Shown here: positions 44,346 through 54,078 of the stretch, piece after piece
How positions within the stretch are numbered: position 1 is the stretch's first letter
Layout of the letters: every line of letters starts with the position of its first letter
Assembly (NCBI GenBank): GCA_013298665.1
Contig: JAAFIK010000008.1
Coordinates: 27,477-91,476, forward strand
Length of the DNA stretch: 64,000 bases
Direction of reading: 5' to 3'
DNA from: Chitinophagales bacterium
GTDB taxonomy: Bacteria > Bacteroidota > Bacteroidia > Chitinophagales > Chitinophagaceae
The notes under the pieces: generated by a model
The model's database searches: none
Told to the model about the DNA's origin: nothing
What the model saw: the letters and a program-made list of their open reading frames with translations, nothing else
Position numbers and translations under genes: made by a program

Positions 44346-45758
44346 TTATAAAATCAGCTCCCGTTCATTATCCCAATTGGCGCGGATGGCAATTTTCTGG
44401 GGTAATGGCTTCACTTTTTCGGGTTGTCGTTTTTGGGTATAATTGCCGGGATCCCATTTTTGGTTTTGATTGGCATCAAAGAGTATCCGCAAGTCGTATT
44501 CGCCTGACCGGAAGAGTTTTTGCCGCCATTCGTTACCGGTTATGGGCCAGGTGTTTACGACATTATCATTCTGTACAAACTGCAGCACGGGGTGGAGAGA
44601 GAGGTCTAAGTTTTTGAAGCGCAGGACGAGGCTCCCGTACTCGGTTTCTTTTTTGGTGGTAAAGCGAATGGTGTCTGCTTTGGCCAACTGGTTGCCGGCG
44701 GAATCGGCAATCGCGGTCTTGCTGATCAGCAAACGGTAGGCTGTGGCCTCAGACCATGGTGTGCTGATGATGATGTTCCGGTTGGTACTATCGGGTCGGA
44801 TGCGTGCGCCCGGGATGGCAATATAATTGGTATCGGTAAGGCGGATGGTATTGGTATCTATTGTTTTGAGGGGGTTGTTGAAGATCAGGATAAGATCGCT
44901 GAGGAGATCCTGGGTTTCACCTGAAAGGGTAGTTGTGTAACGGAGTTTTTTTTCGGGACTGGCATTTTTACTACCCGCTCTGTTGCCTTCTTTGTTATCC
45001 TTTTCTTCTGCATAAGCGAGCAGAGATATGTCGGGTGTTTTTGCAGATACGCGTACAGGATCGTTGGCAAAGGCAAATATTTCCGTTTTGGCATTATAGG
45101 TTTTACCCCCATCGCCATCCTTGAGGGCATATACTTTAAAATCGTCTTCGGGGAGGTTGTTGAAGGTGAAACGTCCTGATCCATCGGAGCGGGTAATGTA
45201 ATCCGGTTTACGTTTGGTTACCGCAGAATCGGGCGCGTTGCGGTAGAGGAGTATCAGCAGGGTTGAGTCTGTCTTTCCCGTTTCGGCCAGTGCTACGGTT
45301 CCGCCAAGGGTAAGGCTATCGATTGTTTTGCCGGTGGAAAAAACGTAGGTAAAATCCCGCAGCACATTGCCCTCGTTGATGTCTGCAATCGCATTGCCAA
45401 AATTGATGGCATAGGTGGTATTGGGCAGCAGGGTGTCTTTGAGTTTAACCGTTACCGTCTTCAGGCGGTATTCGATCACCGGGTTATTTTTGGGTTGAGG
45501 AGATACAATCACATTGGCCTGTGCCTCTTTGACCTCAATGTATTCGTCGAAGCTGAAAGTGATCTTATTGCCGGTTACATTGGTGCTTTTGAGTGCAGGT
45601 GAAGCGTTGACCAGGCGTGGGGGCAGACTGTCTTTCGGGCCACCCGTAGGAATGCCGATTTGTGCGCAGCCGCTCAAACCCGTTTGTTGTACGGTCAGCA
45701 TTACCAATATGGAAACGGCTGTTAAAAATGCGTAAATCCCTTTTCTCATAAAGTGCAA
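44346..45758 (-). CDS. Ig-like (Big_5) domain lipoprotein
   Basis: This 470-residue lipoprotein (lipobox LSG-Cys) begins its mature part with PTGGPKDSLPPRLVNASPA, a Bacteroidota-specific Big_5 Ig-like start. A second Met three codons in (MRKGIY) is an equally good start. Later parts include a SpaA/CNA-like beta domain (DGSGRFTFNNLPEDDFKVYALKD) and a C-terminal domain ending in RANWDNERELIL. It is conserved in the phylum but has no known function; a surface or periplasmic structural role is likely. Confidence 0.85.
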   Translation of the reverse strand: MHFMRKGIYAFLTAVSILVMLTVQQTGLSGCAQIGIPTGGPKDSLPPRLVNASPALKSTNVTGNKITFSFDEYIEVKEAQANVIVSPQPKNNPVIEYRLKTVTVKLKDTLLPNTTYAINFGNAIADINEGNVLRDFTYVFSTGKTIDSLTLGGTVALAETGKTDSTLLILLYRNAPDSAVTKRKPDYITRSDGSGRFTFNNLPEDDFKVYALKDGDGGKTYNAKTEIFAFANDPVRVSAKTPDISLLAYAEEKDNKEGNRAGSKNASPEKKLRYTTTLSGETQDLLSDLILIFNNPLKTIDTNTIRLTDTNYIAIPGARIRPDSTNRNIIISTPWSEATAYRLLISKTAIADSAGNQLAKADTIRFTTKKETEYGSLVLRFKNLDLSLHPVLQFVQNDNVVNTWPITGNEWRQKLFRSGEYDLRILFDANQNQKWDPGNYTQKRQPEKVKPLPQKIAIRANWDNERELIL

Positions 45759-45825
45759 ACATAATCCTAAAAAAACAATATTTTCTTAAGGAAATGGTAA
45801 ATCAGGAAGAGCCTGGCCGGCCTTT

Positions 45826-46989
45826 TCAGATAACAGCATCGGTGCCCACAATGGCGCGATAGTCATCAGGATCGGTTGCCCCCTCCGTACTATACAGGAG
45901 GATGCGGGAGCGTGTATGGATGCCAAGCGCTGTTTTTACGGGTGCATAACGGCTGTCGGACATGAGCGCCAGGAATCCGGCGAGCCCTGCAGCGCCCGAT
46001 TCTCCTGCGATGATGCGTGGATCGCTTCCGGAAGGGTTGTAGAGCATGCGCATCGCTTCGATGGCAAACTGATCTTCAATGGCGATGATGGCATCGGTGT
46101 GGTGGCGGAGTATCTCCCAGGCGCTTGAGGAAGGGATGCCGCAGTTGAGCCCGGCCATGATCGTTTGCTGGTTGCCGGATGGCGGGGTACGCTTTCCCTG
46201 CCGGAAAGAAGTGAGCAGGCCATCTGATGCGGCGGGTTCTACCATAACGATTTTAGGCCGTTTGGAGCCATACCGGTTTACATAATACCAAACGGCCGCC
46301 GCCGCCCAACTGCCTACGCCTGCCTGCAAAAAAACAATGTCGATACCGGGTTCCGGCAAGCGGTGTGCGTTGTTTTCCATCTCGGCGAAGTGGGTGAGGT
46401 AACCGGCCATGATGAACGCCGGAACCTCTTCATACCCGGGCCAGGCCGTATCCTGAACGAGTTGCCAGCCTTCTGCAATGCTGGTAGCCGCCGCATGGTT
46501 GCAGGTGGCTTCGTAATTGTCTGCGATCTTAATGACGGTTGCTCCTTCCTGTTCAATAACCCTGATGCGGTTGGGCGTTGTGTTTTGCGGGACAAAGACA
46601 ACGGCCTTTTTACCGGCGATAGCTGCCGACCAGGCGACTGCACGGCCATGGTTGCCGTCGGTAGCGGTACAGAAAGTCTGGAGATGTGGTTGCTGCTGCA
46701 ATAACTGGTTGATGGCATAAGAAGCACCCAGTGCCTTGAATGCATTTAATCCAAAACGGTAAGACTCGTCTTTGAGGGTTATGTTACCCACACCGGTAAC
46801 GCCGGCCAGTCCGGGTAAATCAATCAGGGGGGTAGGTGCATAAAACGGCAGGGTACGGTGAAACGCTGCCGCAGTATTATGCCGAAGTATAGTTGTTGTA
46901 ACCGTATCCGGCATCGGCCCGTTAGTGGCCGTGGGGATATGATAGTGCGGGGAACTATTATCGTGGAGTTGTTCTTGCACAATCGTCAT
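45826..46989 (-). CDS. dpaL: Diaminopropionate ammonia-lyase
   Basis: This 387-residue protein is a fold type II PLP enzyme of the YgeX/DpaL family, which converts 2,3-diaminopropionate to pyruvate and ammonia. The PLP lysine is in SYRFGLNAFKALGAS. Other family parts are FCTATDGNHGRAVAWSA and IAGESGAAGLAGF. It is a single gene; the region gives no sign of a catabolic operon. Length agrees with the family (about 400). Confidence 0.9.
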   Translation of the reverse strand: MTIVQEQLHDNSSPHYHIPTATNGPMPDTVTTTILRHNTAAAFHRTLPFYAPTPLIDLPGLAGVTGVGNITLKDESYRFGLNAFKALGASYAINQLLQQQPHLQTFCTATDGNHGRAVAWSAAIAGKKAVVFVPQNTTPNRIRVIEQEGATVIKIADNYEATCNHAAATSIAEGWQLVQDTAWPGYEEVPAFIMAGYLTHFAEMENNAHRLPEPGIDIVFLQAGVGSWAAAAVWYYVNRYGSKRPKIVMVEPAASDGLLTSFRQGKRTPPSGNQQTIMAGLNCGIPSSSAWEILRHHTDAIIAIEDQFAIEAMRMLYNPSGSDPRIIAGESGAAGLAGFLALMSDSRYAPVKTALGIHTRSRILLYSTEGATDPDDYRAIVGTDAVI

Positions 46990-47021
46990 ATATTGATTGA
47001 TAACTGCTTTTGATTGCTTGC

Positions 47022-50000
47022 TTATGATTCTTCATCCGCAGTAACCTCATGCAGGGCAATGGCGAGGTCGTTTGTTTTTACAAAATTGCACCAGTGGCAA
47101 TCGGGTTTGCCACAGCCGGTATAGAAATCGCGCTGTTGTATTTTATCCCAAACGGTTTTGACCTGGCTGCTCACTATCGCCAGGTCTTCTGGTGTAATGA
47201 CTACTTTTTCCCGTCGATAGACTTTTTTCTTGTCCGGTTCAATAAAATCAAACTCTGTACTTACTACTTTCCAATCTTTCCGGGGGTAGTTGTCTACCAG
47301 TAGTTTATAAAAAACCGCCTGCCGCCAATAATCTCCTCCATCGGGATTTTTTTCGCCGGGACCTTTGAGTTTGGGCAGGGCATTATCAATATCGCCCGTT
47401 TTGTAATCCACTACATTTACTGCTTTGCCGTCAAATTCCAGTTTGTCGAGCTTTCCTTTGAGGGGCACACCATTCACCACCACATTGCGTATATTACGCT
47501 CCACGCTTACCACGGTATTAAACCGGGTGATGTATTTGTTGTAATAATTGGCCAGTATTTCCTCGCCATATTCCATTCTTCTGCTGAAGCCTTCACGGGT
47601 AAAGTTTTCGCGGTGGCGGTTCATGTACCAGCGGAAGTCGCCGATGGTTTCTTCCCGGGTGGGGAATATTTTTTCCGGATGATTAATCATCTTTTCAAAG
47701 AGGCGTTGCAGTGCATAGTGTACGCTGCTGCCAAACTCAGTCGCTTCGGATTTGCCGGTGGGGATGCGGATGAGGTTTTTGTAATAAAACTCCAGCGGGC
47801 AGTTGAGGTAATTGTTGAGGGCAGTAACGTTCATCGCAAACTTATCGAGTATCTCATTGATGAAGTCTTCGTCTGCCGCGGCGATCTCCGGTGCCTTATC
47901 GGAAAGCTGCAATACCTGGAAGCCGAACAGGTCTTCGGCAGATAGTTCTGCTATTTCGGTGGGCAATTGATGTTCCTGTAAAATCTCTGCAATAAACATG
48001 GAAGGCTCCAGTGCTTTGCCTCCCGCATTAAAGCGTGCATACGAAATGACGAGTTGTTCTTCCGCCCGGGTGAGGGCTACATAAAACAGGCGCCTGAGCT
48101 CTTCCTCATCGCGGGAAGCGGGTTGTGAGGCAAACATGGTATCGGGGAACCGGTAACCTCCGCCGGGTTTACGTTTTTTCTCCCAATTAGAGGCGTTGCA
48201 GCCTGCAAAAAAAACATGTTCAAATTCCAGTCCTTTACTGCCATGGGTGGTAAGCAGGTTGACCCCTTTATCGGTACCGGCTACCTGAACCATGGGTACC
48301 GGCAGGTCTTCCTTGTCCATCAGCTCAATAATACTGATCAGTCCTGCCAGGGTCAGCATAGGATTACGGGCGGTTTCTTCCTTTACAAAATCAAAAAAAG
48401 CGGTTACCAATTGCATGAGCGCGGCCTTTTCGCCATGTTGCATAATGTAACCGAGTACGCCACCCTTTGTGATGCAGCGGGCTACAAATTGCTGGAGTGC
48501 GTAGTTGGGTACATCGCCAATCAGTGCTTCAAGGGACTGGTGCAATTTTTTCAGTCCTTCGTGCAGGCCGGTGTCAAAAAGTGTTTGCGGGGGTGTATTT
48601 GCTTTTTCGTACAACACCTGCCGTATCGAGGTTTTTTCGCCATTGTATTTTTTGTTGTTGGCTGCAACGGTGATGCGGGCCGTTTCCATAGGCGGTATTT
48701 TATAGAAATCGAAGTGCAGGATCTCAAACAGCATCTCATCTCCGCCATAGGGTACATCGTGTTCGGCATTGATGTAGCGCAGCAGCAGGATGATCCTGGC
48801 TACGAAGGCGTTTTTCAGGATATTGATGCTGCGTTTACTGTACACGGGGATGTTCCGCAGGCGAAGGTATCCTGCCAGTGCTTCGCCATATTTGTTTTCT
48901 TTATAAATAACAGCAATGCGCCCGGGCTCCACCCCTGATTCGATCAATGCAACAACACGGTTGGTGATGTCGGCCATTTCTTCAGCTTGTGTAAGGTAAG
49001 CGCGGATGAGGGGCGGTATTTTACCCTTGTGCAGCGGATGGGCAGCCACGAGGTCTTTGCTGAGACCGCTGATCTGCCGCACGAGGCGTTCGGTATTGTT
49101 TTCGATCAGGGTTCTGGCTGTATCGAGAATGGGTTGTGTGCTGCGGTAATTGTCGGTAAGCACCACGGTTACGAGGCTTGATGCGTAGGCGTCAGCAAAC
49201 TCAATCATATTTTCCACGTTGGCGCCCTGGAAGCGGTAGATGCTCTGGTCGTCGTCGCCCACTACAAATACATTCGGCTTTTCCCAGAAACTGATGAGTT
49301 GCTGTACAAGCCTGTTTTGTGTACCGCTGGTGTCCTGGTATTCATCCACCAGTATATACAGATAGCGCTCCTGGTATTGCATCAGCAACTGGGCATTGCC
49401 GGCAAAGGCGTTGATGACCCAGTTGATCATATCATCAAAATCGTAGCGGTTTTTCTGGCGCATGAGTTGCTGCAGGTTGTCAAACTCCTGTACGGCTGCG
49501 CGCAGCTTTTCCATCTTTTCGGTTTCTTCTGCAATTTTATCTGTACGCAGGTCGCCCTTTTTAAAAGTACCCGTTGCTCTTTTGGCGATATAGGTATCGC
49601 GGTTGGGCAGACCGGTAATATAGCTATCAATTTTTTCGGTGATAAAACCGGGTGTCCAGCCTTCGCGCTTCATTACGGAAAACAATTGCTGCAGGTTGTT
49701 GATTTCAAAATACACATCCCCGCGATAACGTTTGAGTGGATGGTTTTTGGGGAAATTATCGATCAGGGTTTTAAAGAGTTGTATTTTTTCGAGGTCGGAT
49801 ATGGGGTCAAGGCTTGTTTTTTCGAAGATGGAGAGGTTTTCCTGGATGATATCGTTGCAGAAGGCATGAAAGGTATAGATATTAACGCGGTAAGCATCTG
49901 CGCCAATCAACTGCTGGAGGCGTTTGCGCATGGCAATGGTACCGGCGTCGGTATAAGTGAGGCAGAGGATATTGTCCGGACGGGCATCCGTTTCGAGCAG

Positions 50001-50165
50001 TATTTTGCCAATGCGTGTGGCGAGTATCTGTGTTTTGCCCGTACCTGGTCCGGCGATCACCATTACGGGACCTTCAATGCTGCTTACAGCTATGCGCTGG
50101 CGGGGATTGAGTTGCTGCCAGACTTCATCAAATCTCCGGTTTAATATATCCTTGTAGTGTTGCAT
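47022..50165 (-). CDS. UvrD/PcrA-type helicase with C-terminal PD-(D/E)XK nuclease
   Basis: This protein of 1047 residues (start at ATG 50165, because MQHYKDILNRRFDEVW matches the N-terminal helicase helix; a frame to 50228 is longer) has superfamily 1A helicase motifs: GPGTGKTQIL (Walker A), LVDEYQDTS, GDDDQSIYRFQGA, TTHGSKGLEFEHVF and RLFYVALTRAEEQLV. The C-terminal nuclease domain has VVDYKTGD and a cysteine cluster (CGKPDCHWC, with an earlier Cys in LNCPLEFYYK) that may bind an iron-sulfur cluster as in AddB. It probably takes part in DNA end processing. Confidence 0.92.
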   Translation of the reverse strand: MQHYKDILNRRFDEVWQQLNPRQRIAVSSIEGPVMVIAGPGTGKTQILATRIGKILLETDARPDNILCLTYTDAGTIAMRKRLQQLIGADAYRVNIYTFHAFCNDIIQENLSIFEKTSLDPISDLEKIQLFKTLIDNFPKNHPLKRYRGDVYFEINNLQQLFSVMKREGWTPGFITEKIDSYITGLPNRDTYIAKRATGTFKKGDLRTDKIAEETEKMEKLRAAVQEFDNLQQLMRQKNRYDFDDMINWVINAFAGNAQLLMQYQERYLYILVDEYQDTSGTQNRLVQQLISFWEKPNVFVVGDDDQSIYRFQGANVENMIEFADAYASSLVTVVLTDNYRSTQPILDTARTLIENNTERLVRQISGLSKDLVAAHPLHKGKIPPLIRAYLTQAEEMADITNRVVALIESGVEPGRIAVIYKENKYGEALAGYLRLRNIPVYSKRSINILKNAFVARIILLLRYINAEHDVPYGGDEMLFEILHFDFYKIPPMETARITVAANNKKYNGEKTSIRQVLYEKANTPPQTLFDTGLHEGLKKLHQSLEALIGDVPNYALQQFVARCITKGGVLGYIMQHGEKAALMQLVTAFFDFVKEETARNPMLTLAGLISIIELMDKEDLPVPMVQVAGTDKGVNLLTTHGSKGLEFEHVFFAGCNASNWEKKRKPGGGYRFPDTMFASQPASRDEEELRRLFYVALTRAEEQLVISYARFNAGGKALEPSMFIAEILQEHQLPTEIAELSAEDLFGFQVLQLSDKAPEIAAADEDFINEILDKFAMNVTALNNYLNCPLEFYYKNLIRIPTGKSEATEFGSSVHYALQRLFEKMINHPEKIFPTREETIGDFRWYMNRHRENFTREGFSRRMEYGEEILANYYNKYITRFNTVVSVERNIRNVVVNGVPLKGKLDKLEFDGKAVNVVDYKTGDIDNALPKLKGPGEKNPDGGDYWRQAVFYKLLVDNYPRKDWKVVSTEFDFIEPDKKKVYRREKVVITPEDLAIVSSQVKTVWDKIQQRDFYTGCGKPDCHWCNFVKTNDLAIALHEVTADEES

Positions 50166-50264
50166 GATGTTGGTGAAAAGACCTGGCGGCGGGTCAGTTT
50201 TATTTTTGTGTCCTGCAAAGAAAAACAAAAGCCCCTGAATTTTGTTATCCAGATAAAATTAAAG

Positions 50265-50741
50265 ATGTCGAAAGTTTACCATATCAAAACCGTACAGCAG
50301 ATACCCATACCGGTCAGTCAGGCCTGGGATTTTTTCAGCAAGCCGGACAACTTACAGCAGATAACACCGGCGCACATGCAGTTTCGCATCATTTCTGAAC
50401 ACCATGGCAGGGTAATGTATCCGGGGCAGATTATTGAGTATAAGGTTAAGCCTTTGCTGGGTATCCCCCTGTACTGGATGACAGAGATTACGCATGTAGC
50501 TGATCAGCAATATTTTATTGACGAACAACGCTTTGGCCCTTACCGCCTCTGGCACCACCAGCATCATTTTAAAGGGGTGGATGGGGGTACGGAGATGACG
50601 GATATCGTACATTACAAGTTGCCTCTTGGCTGGCTTGGGGATATGGCACAGGCCCTGTTTGTAAAACGGCAGTTGCGGGATATATTTGATTACCGCTACC
50701 GGATGGTAGCGCAGTTGTTCGGGCAGGTACCCACAAAATAG
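50265..50741 (+). CDS. SRPBCC (START-like) family protein
   Basis: This 158-residue protein has the helix-grip fold of SRPBCC ligand-binding proteins (VSQAWDFFSKPDNLQQITP start; FVDEQ-like IDEQRFGPYRLWHHQHHF). It is the type often annotated as a cell-division-inhibitor-like protein in Bacteroidota. The ATG at 50265 is preferred to upstream in-frame codons that would overlap the divergent helicase. The ligand is unknown. Confidence 0.85.
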   Translation: MSKVYHIKTVQQIPIPVSQAWDFFSKPDNLQQITPAHMQFRIISEHHGRVMYPGQIIEYKVKPLLGIPLYWMTEITHVADQQYFIDEQRFGPYRLWHHQHHFKGVDGGTEMTDIVHYKLPLGWLGDMAQALFVKRQLRDIFDYRYRMVAQLFGQVPTK

Positions 50742-50768
50742 GGGAGGTGTTATACAACTAACCGGGTA

Positions 50769-50799
50769 TTGTATGGATGTTTGCTTTAGATTAGGTTTG
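50769..50799 (+). promoter_or_regulatory. Bacteroidota-type promoter for the M4 protease operon
   Basis: TTG at 50769-50771 and TAGGTTTG at 50792-50799, separated by 20 bases, match the -33/-7 pattern (TTG and TAnnTTTG). The -7 element ends 31 bases before the protease start codon. Confidence 0.55.
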
Positions 50800-50830
50800 C
50801 TGCTGATTTGTTTATCTAAACCTTAGTGCT

Positions 50831-51913
50831 ATGTGCAACCATCACCGGAACCCCCTGCATTGTATTATGCCGCCTTATATGACGGATAAACTCAACGATC
50901 TGCTGGGTGTGCCGGAAAAGGAGCAGGACAACGACAATTTTTTCCGGAATAAGCGTAGTGCTTTGGCTGCCATGCCAAGGCCCAAAAACCAGGAGGTATT
51001 CCGTATTGCCGCCAAAGTTTCCAAAACCAGGCTCTACCGCGAAGTATATGATGCGCACCAGGGTCCGCGCACGATTGGCGGACTGGTCTGGAAGGAAGGG
51101 CAGCAAAGCGTACCCGATGACGCAGATGTAAAAAATGTGATTGAGGGAGCCGGGAATGTCTGGAGTTTTTACAAACGCCTGTTTAAACGAAACTCGATCG
51201 ACAATAAAGGCATGGCGATTATACAAACTGTTCGTTTCCGGGAAATGCCGCTCAAGCCTTTCTTCAACGCTTTCTGGGATGGGGAGCAGATGTTTTACGG
51301 AACGGGCATGCCACAGTACACCAATTCTTTTACCAGCGATTTAGACATCATTGCCCACGAACTTACCCATGGTATTATTGATCATGAGTGTGCATTTGCT
51401 TATGAAAACCAGAGCGGGGCGCTGAATGAGTCGTTTGCAGATGTTTTTGGTATATTGGTCAAGCAATGGACGAATAAGACTGCTGCCCGTGATTCGGACT
51501 GGCTGATCGGGTCGAATATACTGAAGGGTAAGAATGCACTGCGTTCAATGGCGGCACCGGGTACGGCTTACAAAAGCGATCCGGTGTATGGTAATGATCC
51601 GCAACCTGCGCACATGAAGCAGTTTGTTCAATTGCCCAATACGGAGGCGGGTGATAATGGCGGGGTGCATTATAATTCGGGGATTCCCAACCATGCTTTT
51701 TATATCGCTGCTGTTGAAATGGGTGGTAATGCCTGGGAAACAATCGGGCCGGTATGGTATGCGGCGATGACAGATCAAAAAGCGGTAAAAAAGAATACGG
51801 ACTTTGCTAAACTGGCAGCCGTAACGATCAAAAAATCGGCAACACTTTTCGGCAAGGGCAGTCTGGTGGAGAAGGCTGTAGCGAGGGGTTGGAAGGATAC
51901 CGGCGTCATCTGA
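50831..51913 (+). CDS. M4 family metallopeptidase, protealysin-like
   Basis: This 360-residue thermolysin-family protease has the zinc site HELTHGIIDHE near residue 176, the third ligand glutamate in GALNESFADVFG, and the active-site histidine in NSGIPNHAFY. It has no signal peptide. The short propeptide contains the NPLHCIMPPYM segment, typical of protealysin-like proteases (a PPL-type propeptide). Such enzymes are often intracellular and are controlled by emfourin, whose gene follows 30 bases later. The cysteine in the propeptide may contact the zinc before activation. Confidence 0.92.
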   Translation: MCNHHRNPLHCIMPPYMTDKLNDLLGVPEKEQDNDNFFRNKRSALAAMPRPKNQEVFRIAAKVSKTRLYREVYDAHQGPRTIGGLVWKEGQQSVPDDADVKNVIEGAGNVWSFYKRLFKRNSIDNKGMAIIQTVRFREMPLKPFFNAFWDGEQMFYGTGMPQYTNSFTSDLDIIAHELTHGIIDHECAFAYENQSGALNESFADVFGILVKQWTNKTAARDSDWLIGSNILKGKNALRSMAAPGTAYKSDPVYGNDPQPAHMKQFVQLPNTEAGDNGGVHYNSGIPNHAFYIAAVEMGGNAWETIGPVWYAAMTDQKAVKKNTDFAKLAAVTIKKSATLFGKGSLVEKAVARGWKDTGVI

Positions 51914-51943
51914 TGCGGGCTGGCCGGTTTAACGACTACATAC

Positions 51944-52219
51944 ATGAAACTGAAACTCATACAATCCGGTGGTTTGGCGGGCAAGCCTATGACAGCAACA
52001 GTGAGCGGTAAACTGAAGGAAGAGGAATGGGCTGAGCTGGCAAAGTTGCTCCGTAAGAAAAGCAGTATGCGGGGTTCGGCCATGCGCGATGCTTTTCACT
52101 ATACGCTGCAGCGGGATGATGATGAGCAGAGCAATATTGTGATCGATATCAATACTATACCGGAGAAGCACCAGGCTTTGTTCCAATTGTTGTTTGAGAA
52201 GCTGAAAGCCGAAAAGTAG
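51944..52219 (+). CDS. Emfourin-like inhibitor of the M4 protease
   Basis: This 91-residue protein resembles emfourin, the protein inhibitor of protealysin: it begins with a short beta-strand and the glycine-rich segment SGGLAG, then has a helix (KEEEWAELAKLLRK) and a C-terminal helix. It directly follows the M4 protease gene, the arrangement known for protealysin and emfourin. The assignment rests on this context and the N-terminal motif. Confidence 0.8.
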   Translation: MKLKLIQSGGLAGKPMTATVSGKLKEEEWAELAKLLRKKSSMRGSAMRDAFHYTLQRDDDEQSNIVIDINTIPEKHQALFQLLFEKLKAEK

Positions 52220-52247
52220 CCTCCCCTTTCCCCTTTTTATGCCGGAG

Positions 52248-52901
52248 TTACCCTGGTAACCGGGTAATGTATTTCTCGATCTGTTTAATCTGGTCTACAA
52301 TCTGGGGGGTGGTAGGCTTGAGGGCCTTGGCTTTGCGGAAATAGTCTTTTGCTGAGCGGAATTCCCTTTTATTCATCATGATGGAACAGATCTGGAGGTA
52401 GGCTGCGGCTTCACTTTCCTTGTCGGGCAGCCCGGAGCGGATGGCCTGGCGGATATAGGCTTCAGCCTGTTTCATATCCCCTTTTTGCATGGCCAGCATA
52501 CCGAGCTGGAGTTTGTTGCTGCCTTCCTGCGATTTCATCATCGTGCCACCCATGTCAAGGCCTTTTTTCATGAGTTTTTCGGCGGTATCAAAATCCTGGT
52601 CGGCCATGGCCATATTGCCCTTGAGGGTATAATACTGTGAGCGTACGGGTTTGATGAGCAACCCGGGAAACCAGATGCTGCTGAGTATTTTTTTCACCCC
52701 CTCCATATCCCCGTTTTCCATGGGTTCCTGCAAGAGGCGCAATGGGCCGATGATGAAATGCCCTACAATGAGTACTACTGCAAGCAGGTAGAGGATAAAG
52801 GCGGGCCAGAAGCCGGATTGCAGGTTTACAAAAATAGCCAGCGCGAGCAGGGCAAGACCCAGCCAGAGCCGGTATTTGATCAGGAGGTTCAACCACTTCA
52901 T
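52248..52901 (-). CDS. Membrane-anchored TPR-like protein
   Basis: This protein of 217 residues (start ATG 52901; earlier in-frame codons are not supported) has two N-terminal membrane spans (about residues 8-25 and 30-50) and a helical C-terminal part with tetratricopeptide-like repeats (MAMADQDFDTAEKLMKKGL; AMQKGDMKQAEAYIRQAI; REFRSAKDYFRKAKAL). It may be a cytosolic-facing scaffold protein. The function is unknown. Confidence 0.78.
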   Translation of the reverse strand: MKWLNLLIKYRLWLGLALLALAIFVNLQSGFWPAFILYLLAVVLIVGHFIIGPLRLLQEPMENGDMEGVKKILSSIWFPGLLIKPVRSQYYTLKGNMAMADQDFDTAEKLMKKGLDMGGTMMKSQEGSNKLQLGMLAMQKGDMKQAEAYIRQAIRSGLPDKESEAAAYLQICSIMMNKREFRSAKDYFRKAKALKPTTPQIVDQIKQIEKYITRLPG

Positions 52902-53152
52902 ACTAAAAATTTGGAGGGCAAAGATAGGGTTTAGGCGATTAGGAATGCTAAAGCGGTAGAAAGCAATATAACCCCGGACAGTATTATCCGTCAATACAAA
53001 GATCTGCAGTGCTTATTTGCAGGATCAACGATGCCCGGGCTTAGCCGGATAGGAGAAAAATGTGGGGAAATTGATATTTCGGGTAAAACATTATGATTTT
53101 TTAGATTTTTTTTTAATTTTTATGGTCGTAAAACCAACTGGAGCATTTCACC

Positions 53153-53914
53153 TTGCCGGTATCACCAACCATAGCCCGTTTTTTAGGCAATTATTTCGAC
53201 AAGATCCTCGTCGTTACAGTGCCGAGGTATGCAGAAAGACACCATAGGGTAAGGGAGCAACTCTATCCCCTGCCATTTGAATTCTTTTATGGTACAGATA
53301 AGATAGCGCTTGATCCCGAACGCATCAGGCTGGATGGAACTTATGATGAGAGAAAGGCAATCGCGTTGCAACGGCAGGGGAAGGCGCTGAACCCCGGCGA
53401 AATTGCCTGTGCGCTCTCGCACCGCAGTGTTTATGCTGCTATGATCCGGTACAACTGGAAGCGGGTTTTGGTGATGGAAGATGATGTGGTGCCACTCTAC
53501 GATAAACTGGCGCTGCTGCCCGGTGCTTTTGCCGAACTGCCCGGCGATTGGGAACTGTTGTACCTGGGCTATCTCAAGCACGAAAGGGTAACGCCGGGTT
53601 TGAAACTTAAGCAGGTCTTTTATACGGTGTTAAGTCATCTTCATGGCATGAAATGGAACCCGGGTATGATCAGTCGTCTGCTGCCGCGGCCGTATAGTCC
53701 ACACCTGAAGCGGGCGGGCTTTCATGATTGTACACATGCTTATGCCATTACGCTTGCGGCAGCCCGAAAACTGGTTAATCTCCAAACCCCTGTTGCCTAT
53801 CGTTCTGACGATTTACTCTCCTACACCACGCTTCGGGGGGAGCTCAATGCATTTGTAACCGAGCCCAAATTCTTCAACCAGGAGGTTTTTCACGAATTGG
53901 TACACCTCCATTGA
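53153..53914 (+). CDS. Glycosyltransferase family 25 (LPS-type) protein
   Basis: This 253-residue protein has the GT25 arrangement: an N-terminal IPRSxxR-like strand (ILVVTVPRYAERHHRV), the family block LNPGEIACALSHRSVYA and the metal-binding acidic motif LVMEDDVVPL. These enzymes add sugars to lipopolysaccharide or proteins. The reading frame has no ATG at a sensible position; a TTG at 53153 with a GGAG nine bases upstream is the best start, since a stop occurs 8 codons before it. Confidence 0.85.
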   Translation: MPVSPTIARFLGNYFDKILVVTVPRYAERHHRVREQLYPLPFEFFYGTDKIALDPERIRLDGTYDERKAIALQRQGKALNPGEIACALSHRSVYAAMIRYNWKRVLVMEDDVVPLYDKLALLPGAFAELPGDWELLYLGYLKHERVTPGLKLKQVFYTVLSHLHGMKWNPGMISRLLPRPYSPHLKRAGFHDCTHAYAITLAAARKLVNLQTPVAYRSDDLLSYTTLRGELNAFVTEPKFFNQEVFHELVHLH

Positions 53915-53955
53915 ACAATAATGGGGGTATTGATGGATGGTTGTAAATTCTTTTT

Positions 53956-53963
53956 TACATTTG
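53956..53963 (+). promoter_or_regulatory. Candidate -7 element of the tRNA-Arg promoter
   Basis: TACATTTG matches TAnnTTTG and lies 41 bases before the tRNA. A TTG occurs 23 bases upstream, slightly longer than the usual spacing. Confidence 0.4.
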
Positions 53964-54003
53964 CACCCTGCAAAACAGTTTCAATATAACTGTACTGTGG
54001 TTT

Positions 54004-54078
54004 GGTCCCGTAGTTCAATGGATAGAATAGAAGTTTCCTAAACTTTAGATACAAGTTCGATTCTTGTCGGGACTACCA
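54004..54078 (+). tRNA. tRNA-Arg, anticodon CCT
   Basis: The sequence folds into a standard cloverleaf: acceptor stem GGTCCCG with CGGGACT, D-arm, anticodon stem GAAGT/ACTTT with loop TTCCTAA (anticodon CCT, reading AGG), and T-arm ACAAG/CTTGT with TTCGATT loop. The discriminator is A and CCA is encoded (54076-54078). The 3' end is the integration site of the following mobile element. Confidence 0.95.
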
